Of a stretch of DNA of 64,000 bases, positions 56,984 through 64,000 are shown piece after piece. The notes under the pieces were generated by a model. The model did not search any database. It was not told the origin of the DNA and worked only from the letters and a program-made list of their open reading frames with translations. The position numbers and the translations under genes were made by a program. This stretch comes from Arachis hypogaea. Its lineage: Eukaryota > Streptophyta > Magnoliopsida > Fabales > Fabaceae. Position 1 is the first letter of the stretch. Every line of letters starts with the position of its first letter. The stretch spans positions 72,644,841 to 72,708,840 of the forward strand of contig NC_092048.1 in NCBI RefSeq assembly GCF_003086295.3, read 5' to 3'.

Positions 56984-59900
56984 AACACCAAATCTGCTGA
57001 AAATATATTTCTGGAGGAACTTCAGCACAGTCTTGGTATCATTAGTGGGTGTGACAATTGCCTCTACCCATTTAGATACGTAGTCTACTGCCACCAGAAT
57101 GTAAGTGTTTGAGTATGATGGTGGGAAAGGACCCATGAAGTCAATACCCCATACATCAAATAACTCAATCTCTAAGATCCCTTGTTGATGCATGGCATAA
57201 CCATGAGGCAAGTTACCAGCTCTTTGGCAATTGTCACAGTTACGCACAAACTCTCGGGCATCTCTATAGAGAGTAGGCCAATAGAAGCCACATTGGAGGA
57301 CTTTTGTGACTGTTCGCTCACTTTCGAAATTTCCTCCATACTGTGATCCATGGCAATGCCACAGGATCTTCTGTGCCTCCTTTCTAGGGATGCATCTGCG
57401 GATCATTCCGTCTACGCATCTCTTAAAGCGATATGGTTTATCCCATAAGTAGTACTTTGCATCAGAAATTAGTTTTTTCTTTTGCAACCTGCTGTACTCC
57501 TGGGGTATGAACCTCACAGCTTTATAATTTGCAATGTCTGCAAACCATGGTGCTTCCTGAATGGCAAAAAGTTGCTCATCCAGAAAGGTCTCAGAGACCT
57601 CAGTAGGAGAGAGGGACGCCCCTGCTACTGGTTCTATCCGGGACAGGTGATCAGCTACCTGGTTCTCTGTCCCTTTTCTGTCTCTTATTTCTATATCAAA
57701 CTCTTGCAGAAGCAACACCCATCTTATGAGCCTGGGTTTTGAATCCTGCTTTGTGAGTAGATATTTAAGAGCAGCATGGTCAGTATACACAATCACTTTT
57801 GAACCTTCTAAATAGCATATAAACTTGTCAATAGCATAAACCACTGCAAGTAACTCTTTTTTTGTGGTTGTGTAATTCTTCTGTGCGTCATTTAGAACAC
57901 AACTGGCATAGTAAATGACGTGCAGAAGCTTGTTATGCCTTTGTCCCAACACTGCACCAATGGCATGGTCACTGGCATCACACATTAATTCGAATGGTAA
58001 TGTCCAGTCAGGTGCAGAGATGACTGATGCTGTGACCAGCTTGGCTTTCAGGGTCTCAAAAGCCTGTAGACACTCTGTGTCAAACACAAATGGAGTGTCA
58101 GCAGCTAGCAGGTTGCTTAGAGGTTTTGCAATTTTTGAAAAATCCTTTATGAACTTCCTATAGAATCCTACATGCCCCAGAAAGCTTCTGATTGCCTTAA
58201 CATTGGCAGGTGATGATAATTTCTTAATTACCTCTACCTTGGCTTGATCCACCTCTATCCTCTTGCTTGAAATTTTGTGCCCAAGGACAATTCCTTCAGT
58301 CACCATAAAGTGACATTTTTCCCAATTTAAGACCAGGTTAGTCTCTTGGCACCTTTTCAGGACAAGTGCTAGATGATCAAGACAGGAGCTGAATGAGTCT
58401 CCAAATACTGAGAAGTCATCCATGAAGACTTCCAAGAACTTCTCTACCATATCAGAGAAGATGGAGAGCATGCACCTCTGAAAGGTTACAGGTGCATTAC
58501 ACAGACCAAAAGGCATTCTTCTGTAAGCAAATACTCCAGATGGACATGTGAATGCTATTTTCTCTTGGTCTTGAGGATCCACTGCAATTTGGTTGTAGCC
58601 TGAATAGCCATCCAAAAAGCAGTAGTATTCATAGCCTGCTAGTCTCTCTAGCATTTGGTCTATGAATGGTAAAGGAAAATGATCCTTTTTGGTGGCTGTA
58701 ATGAGCCTTCTGTAGTCAATACACATACGCCACCCTGTAACTGTTCTTGTGGGAACCAGTTCATTCTTTTTATTATGAACCACTGTCATGCCTCCCTTCT
58801 TGGGGACAACTTAGACAGGGCTCACCCAGGGGCTATCAGAAATAGGAAAAATAATCCCAGCCTCTAGTAACTTAGTGACCTCTTTCTGCACCACTTCCTT
58901 CATGGCTGGATTTAGCCGCCTCTGTGGTTGAACCACTGGCTTAGCATCCTCCTCCAATAGGATCTTGTGCATGCATCTTGCTGGGCTAATGCCCTTAAAG
59001 TCACTTATGGACCACCCAAGAGCTGTCTTGTGTGTCCTTAGCACTTGAATTAGTGCTTTCTCTTCCTGTGGATTTAAAGCAGAGCTTATGATCACTAGAA
59101 AAGTGTCACCCTCTCCCAGAAATGCATATTTCAGGGATGGTGGTAGTGGTTTGAGCTCTGGTTTAGGAGGTTTCTCCTCTTTCTGAGGGATTTTTAGAGG
59201 TTCTTTTATTTCTTCGGGTTCCTCCAAATCAGGCTGAACATCTTTAAAGATGTCCTCTAGCTCTGATTCAAGGCTCTCAGTCATATTGATCTCTTCCACC
59301 AAAGAGTCAATAATATCAGTGCTCATGCAGTCATTTGATGTGTTTGGATGCTGCATAGCTTTGACAGCATTTAACTTGAACTCATCCTCATTGACTCTCA
59401 GGGTCACTTCCCCTTTTTGTACATCAATAAGAGTTCGTCCAGTTGCTAGGAAAGGTCTTCCTAGAATGAGAGTTGCACTCTTGTGCTCCTCTATTTCTAG
59501 TACTACAAAATCAGTGGAAAAGGCAAATGGCCTAACCTTGACAATCATGTCCTCAATGATGCCTGATGGATATTTAATGGAGCCATCAGCAAGTTGAAGA
59601 CATATCCGGGTTGGTTTGACTTCTTCAGTCAACCCAAGCTTTCTGATAGTGGATGCAGGTATTAGGTTGATACTTGCTCCAAGGTCACATAGAGCTATCT
59701 TGGTACAAGCACCCTCTAATGTGCATGGTATCATAAAGCTTCCTGGATCTTGAAGCTTTTCTGGCAAGCTTTTCAGAATGACTGCACTGCATTCTTCAGT
59801 GAGAAACACTCTTTTAGTTTCTCTCCAATCCTTCTTATGACTTAAGATCTCTTTCATGAACTTAGCATAAGAGGGTATTTGCTCAAGTGCCTCTGTAAAC

Positions 59901-60070
59901 GGGATCTTTATTTCAAGAGTCCTAAGATAGTCTGCAAAGCGGGCAAATTGTTTATCCTGTATCGCTTGGCGGAGCTTTTGAGTATAAGGCATCTTGGCTT
60001 TATATTCTTCAACCTTAGTTGCTGCAGGTTTATTCCCTACAGAAGTGGTTGGAGAAGCCTTCTTAGAGGG
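56984..60070 (-). pseudogene. Pol of internal 2, main part (protease, RT, RNase H, start of integrase)
   Basis: The frame opens at 60070 and runs to the element 3 insertion with only one stop, TAA at 58811-58813 (a Gln codon in internal 1). Protease DLGAS lies near 59,686. RT has [26 protein letters not shown] and catalytic FMDDFSVF (near 58,426). RNase H has [27 protein letters not shown] and [10 protein letters not shown]. The integrase has a zinc domain ([18 protein letters not shown]) and first catalytic Asp in [11 protein letters not shown] (near 57,142). The rest continues at 48482. Apart from the stop and the insertion it is the best-preserved pol here. It would act in the particle to copy and insert the element. 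Confidence 0.9.
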
Positions 60071-61275
60071 TTACTATCAGCACTTGCAGGTGTCTGATCC
60101 CTCATTGGCGTTTGAACGCCAGGATTGGGTGCTGGATGGGCGTTTAACGCCAGCTTCCCACCCTTTTCTGGCATTTGAACGCCAGAACTGGACAAGGAAT
60201 GGGCGTTTAACGCCAACTTTTCCCCCTTTTCTGGCGTTTGAATGCCAGAGTTATTCCTCTCTGGGCTCTTGGTGTCCTCAGAGGGATTTTGGGCAGTGGT
60301 TTGGTCATCCTCTGTCATTTGTTCCTTTCTTGACTTTTTGCTACTTTGAGCTGAGTTATTCAATGTCTTCCCGCTCCTTAGTTGGACAGCTTGGCATTCT
60401 TCTGTTATCTGTTTAGATAGCTGCTGTCTTGTCTGATTCAATTGTGCTTCTATATTCTTGTTAGCATTTTTAGTGTCTTGGAGCATCTCTTTGAATTCTG
60501 CTAATTGTTTTGTCATAAGGAGTAATTGCTGATTAAGTTCAATAATCTGTTCTTGAGGATTAGGATCAGTAGTTACTGCCATAGCCTCTTCTTTTATGGA
60601 GGACTCACTGTTTGAGTACAGATGTTGATTTCTAGCAACTATATCTATGAGTTCTTGAGCCTCTTCAATTATTTTTCTCATGTGTATAGATCCACCAGCT
60701 GAGTGGTCTAGAGACATCTGAGCTTTTTCTGTAAGCCCATAGTAGAAGATGTGTAACTGTACCCACTCTGAAAACATTTCAGAGGGGCATTTCCTTAGCA
60801 TCCCTCTATACCTCTCCCAGGCATTATAAAGGGATTCATGATCCTCTTGTTTAAAGCCTTGGATGTCCAGCCTTAGCTGTGTCATCCTTTTTGGAGGGTA
60901 AAATTGATTCAGGAATTTGTCTGATAACTGTCTCCATGTTTTTATGCTTGCTGTGGGTTGGTTATTTAACCACCTCTTAGCTTGATATTTTACAGCAAAT
61001 GGAAACAGTAATAATCTGTAGACATCTTGATCCACTTCTTTATCACGTACTGTGTCAGCAATTTGTAAGAACTGTGCCAGAAACTCAGTAGGTTCTTCCC
61101 GTGGAAGACCGGAATACTGGCAATTTTGCTGCACCATGATAATGAGTTGAGAATTTAGCTCAAAACTGCTTGCTTTGATGGGAGGTATACAGATGCCACT
61201 CCCATATGCAGCTGTAATGGGGTTAGCATATGACCTCAGAGTCCTTCTGGACTGTTCATTTCCACTTATGTTCAT
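60037..61275 (-). CDS. Gag of internal 2 (412 aa, intact frame)
   Basis: It starts MNISGNEQSRRTLRSY at 61275 and ends in TAG at 60037-60039. Residues about 60-190 are the retrotransposon gag domain (VYRLLLFPFAVKYQAKRWL, TWRQLSDKFLNQFYPP, SLYNAWERYRGMLRKCP). A coiled-coil-like stretch (QEQIIELNQQLLLMTKQL) follows near 240-290. Near the C-terminus two to three repeats of GVQ-PEKG-KLALNAH are encoded by the element's GGCGTTTGAACGCC word. No CCHC knuckle is seen. Pol lies in the -1 frame and the two frames overlap at 60070-60037. It is the only complete gag in the window. Confidence 0.85.
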   Translation of the reverse strand: MNISGNEQSRRTLRSYANPITAAYGSGICIPPIKASSFELNSQLIIMVQQNCQYSGLPREEPTEFLAQFLQIADTVRDKEVDQDVYRLLLFPFAVKYQAKRWLNNQPTASIKTWRQLSDKFLNQFYPPKRMTQLRLDIQGFKQEDHESLYNAWERYRGMLRKCPSEMFSEWVQLHIFYYGLTEKAQMSLDHSAGGSIHMRKIIEEAQELIDIVARNQHLYSNSESSIKEEAMAVTTDPNPQEQIIELNQQLLLMTKQLAEFKEMLQDTKNANKNIEAQLNQTRQQLSKQITEECQAVQLRSGKTLNNSAQSSKKSRKEQMTEDDQTTAQNPSEDTKSPERNNSGIQTPEKGEKLALNAHSLSSSGVQMPEKGGKLALNAHPAPNPGVQTPMRDQTPASADSNPLRRLLQPLL

Positions 61276-62196
61276 GAAGAAAAAAAGGAAATTGATATGA
61301 ATTGCAAATAAATTATATTTTTATTATTTATTTATTTAATTAAAAGTGACCGAAATTAAAATAGAATAAAATAAAATAAATAGAAAATAAAATAAAATAA
61401 AATATCGAAAAAAAAGAAAATAAAATAAAAGCAAATTGAAGACTAAATTAATTAATTAATTAAAAAGATTTTGAAATAGCAATAAAAAAGATATGATTAA
61501 AAATTATTTTGAAAAAGATTTGATTGAGAAGATATGATTGCAATAAATTAAAAAGATTTGATTTTTGAAAAAGATTTGAAAAGATCAATTTTTGAAATTA
61601 GAATTTTGACTTGACTAAAAGGAAAAGATATGATTTTGAAAATCTTTGACTACCTTAATGCCAAATTTCGAAAATTATGAGTAAAATAAGGAAAAGATAT
61701 TTTTCTTATTTTTGAATTCTAATGAGGAAAGAGAAAAACAACAAAATGACACTAAACTTAGAAATTTTAGATCAAAACAGAGAGGACAAACAAGAAAACT
61801 TTGAATATCAAGGTGAACACCAAGAACACTTTGATGATCAAGATGAACACCAAGAACAAATTTTTGAAAAATTTTTAAGTAAATAAAAGCACAAAAACAC
61901 ACTAAACTTAAAATTTTTAGAAAATCAAACACAAATTTTTGAAAAATTAAAGGAAAACACAAAGAAGACACTAAACTTAGAATTTTTTTTTTAAAATCAA
62001 GAAAGAACTAAGGACATGCAATTTTGAAAAATTAAAAGAAAATAAAAGCATGCAATTGACACCAAACTTAAAATATGAAACTAAACTCAAATAAAAGACT
62101 CTAAACCAACAAAAATAAAATATTCCTAATCTAAGCAACAAGATAAACCGTCAGTTGTCCAAACTCGAACAATCCCCGGCAACGGTGCCAAAAACT
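61276..62196 (-). other. 5' leader and PBS of internal 2
   Basis: AT-rich leader matching 42180-43105. The PBS at 62173-62190 reads TGGCACCGTTGCCGGGGA on the minus strand, one mismatch to tRNA-Asp. Confidence 0.8.
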
Positions 62197-63731
62197 TGGT
62201 GCACGAAATTACAATCACACTTTTGCAACTCCGCACAACTAACCAGCAAGTGCACTGGGTCGTCCAAGTAATACCTTACGTGAGTAAGGGTTGATCCTAC
62301 GGAGATTGTCGGCTTGAAGCAAGATATGGTTATCTTGTAACTCTTAGTCAGGATATCAATAATTCTTAGATTTAATTGTAAAAAGTAAAAAAACATGAAA
62401 TAAATACTTGTTATGCAGTAATGAAGAACAGGTTGAGGCTTTGGAGATGTTTTGTCTTCTGAATCTCTGCTTTCCTACTATCTTCTTCTTCATGCACGCA
62501 AGGCTCCTTCCATGGCAAGGTTTATGTTGGGCATCACCGTTGTCAATGGCTACTTCCCGTCCTCTCAGTGAAAATGTTCCAAATGCGCTGTCACCGCTTG
62601 GCTAATCATCTGTCGGTTCTCGATCATGTCGGAATAGGATCCATTGATCCTTTTGCATCTGTCACTACGCCCAACACTCGCGAGTTTGAAGCTCGTCACA
62701 GTCATCCCTTCCCAGATCCTACTCAGAATACCACAGACAAGGTTTAGACATTACAGATCTCAGGAATGGCCGCCAATAATTCTAGCTTATACCATGAAGA
62801 CTCCGATCTGAATCATGAGGCTAAGAAATATGCATTCAATCTAAGGTAGAACGGAGGTGGTTGTTAGGCACGTGTTCATAGGTGAGAATGATGATGAGTG
62901 TCACGGATCATCACATTCATCAGGTTGAAGTGCGAATGAATATCTTAGAATAGAAGCAAGCGTGATAGAATGGAAAACAGTAGTAATTGCATTAATTCAT
63001 GAAGAACAGCAGAGCCCCTCACCCCCAACAATGGGATTTAGAGACTCATGCCATAGAGAATACAATATGAAACGTGTAAAGTGTCATGAGGTACAAGATG
63101 AATCACTAAAAGTAGTTTTTATAGTAAACTGGTGACCTAGGCTTACAGAAAATGAGTAAGCTAGGGTGTTTAGTGTAAAAATCCACTTCCGGGGCCCACT
63201 TGGTGTGTGCTTGGGCTGAGCATTGAAGCTTTCATGTGTAGAGAATTTTTTTGGAGTTAAATGCCAGCTTTTGTGCCAGTTTGGGCGTTTAACTCCAGCT
63301 TTTGTGCCAGTTCTGAAGTTAAACGCTAGATTTCTTGAGCTGACTTGGAACGCCTGTTTGGGCCATCAAATCTCGGGCAAAGTATAGACTATTATATATT
63401 GCTGAAAAGCCCAGGATGTCTACTTTCTAAAGCAATTGAGAGCGCGCCAAGTGGGCTTCTGTAGCTCCATAAAATCCACTTCGAGTGCAGGGAGGTCAGA
63501 ATCCAACAGCATCTGCAGTCCTTTTTCAGCCTCTAAATCAGATTTTTGCTCAGGTCCCTCAATTTCAGCCAGAAAATACCTGAAATCATAGAAAAACACA
63601 CAAATTCATAATAAAGTCTAGAAAAGTGATTTTTATTTTAAAACTAATAAAAACATAATAAAAACGAACTAAAATATACTAAAAACATACTAAAAACAAT
63701 GCCAAAAAACGTATAAATTATCCGCTCATCA
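62197..63731 (-). repeat. Outer LTR c (5' LTR of the dimer)
   Basis: 1535 bp, same length as LTR a, with TATA-like CTATAAAAAC on the minus strand near 63115-63127 and the GACATCC-loop hairpin at about 63402-63430. It is followed by the target duplication GTGAC at 63732-63736. Confidence 0.9.
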
Positions 63732-64000
63732 GTGACAAAGGAACATGAACATTCACAACCCTCACAAACTTCCCTTGAATCTGTGATCGAAAAATATGAA
63801 GAGGAGATGAAGAAATCTTGGGAAGAACAACAAACCTCCTCAATGAAAAAGCTATTAAGTCAAATGTTGGGTGCAAAGAAAGGAGTGGAGGAGCAAGAAA
63901 GTGAGGAAGTCATTCCAGAAAATTTACACTCAAGTGAGGCAGAGAAGTACATGAAGGAAGAGTTCATGGAACCACCAATTCAAAAGGCTCTAGATGAATA
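63732..64000 (+). pseudogene. ORF1 of element D, 3' part resuming after the insertion
   Basis: After GTGAC the MEFNSS-family frame continues without a stop to the window end. It has a coiled-coil stretch (KYEEEMKKSWEEQQTSSM), KKLLSQMLGAKK and a segment FMEPPIQKALDE matching LTEPSIQKALDK of the element A protein. The C-terminal membrane helix expected from element A would lie beyond the window. Confidence 0.75.

Larger units (their letters stand above)
27191..63731 (-). mobile_element. Dimeric FIDEL/Athila-like retrotransposon (LTR-int-LTR-int-LTR) with nested insertions
   Basis: Three LTRs of 1535, 1515 and 1535 bp (27191-28725, 43106-44620, 62197-63731) alternate with two internals, all on the minus strand. 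The outer ends carry a matching 5-bp target duplication GTGAC (27186-27190 and 63732-63736), so the whole block behaves as one insertion. With the solo LTR (29655-34951) and element 3 (48483-56983) removed, together with one TSD copy each, the internals are 9078 and 9070 bp. Each has leader, gag, pol, post-pol hairpin, palindrome cluster, ORF2, 3' region, hairpin plus polypurine tract. The family resembles peanut FIDEL from memory; this is not verified. Confidence 0.85.

Overview
The window is plant nuclear DNA made almost entirely of nested LTR retrotransposons. Best guess is a peanut relative (Arachis). This rests on LTRs that begin TGATGAGCGGATAATTTATA on the element strand and resemble the peanut FIDEL/Athila-type Ty3-gypsy family as I remember it, and on a legume sucrose-binding-protein/vicilin pseudogene. 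Most elements carry a primer-binding site (PBS) matching the 3' end of plant tRNA-Asp (TGGCGCCGTTGCCGGGGA or a decayed version).

Layout. 1-3868: 5' end of an Athila-like element E (minus) with gag, leader and LTR. 3869-9738: a non-autonomous element F (minus), its 3' part interrupted by E, with a large Y/P/Q-rich protein. 9739-10767: an array of a GC-rich near-palindrome. 10768-12030: a partial LTR (G). 12031 onward: one end of a CACTA DNA transposon, followed by gene fragments (remorin, ERECTA-like LRR) and, at 14037-14729, a seed-storage cupin pseudogene with its own promoter. 15637-27190: four elements in plus orientation (A, B, C, D), three with the same unusual MEFNSS protein. 27191-63731: one 36.5-kb insertion with a 5-bp target duplication (GTGAC) that splits the MEFNSS gene of element D, which resumes in frame at 63737.

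That insertion is a dimer of a FIDEL-like element (minus): LTR - internal 1 - LTR - internal 2 - LTR. Internal 1 holds a 5.3-kb solo LTR (29655-34951, TSD ATAAA). Internal 2 holds a complete 8.5-kb non-autonomous element ('element 3', 48483-56983, plus, TSD AACAC). With these removed, both internals are about 9.07 kb and carry gag, pol (protease, RT, RNase H, integrase) and a downstream ORF2. All copies are broken.

The main new signals are RNA-like structures that recur in different families with compensatory stem changes: a hairpin just 5' of the polypurine tract, a hairpin after the main ORF, a U3/R hairpin, and six stem-loops in the solo LTR. A second signal is two families of uncharacterised low-complexity/coiled-coil proteins that sit where gag-pol would be. 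A third is arrays of CpG-bearing near-palindromic words, a different word in each family. No intact host gene was found.
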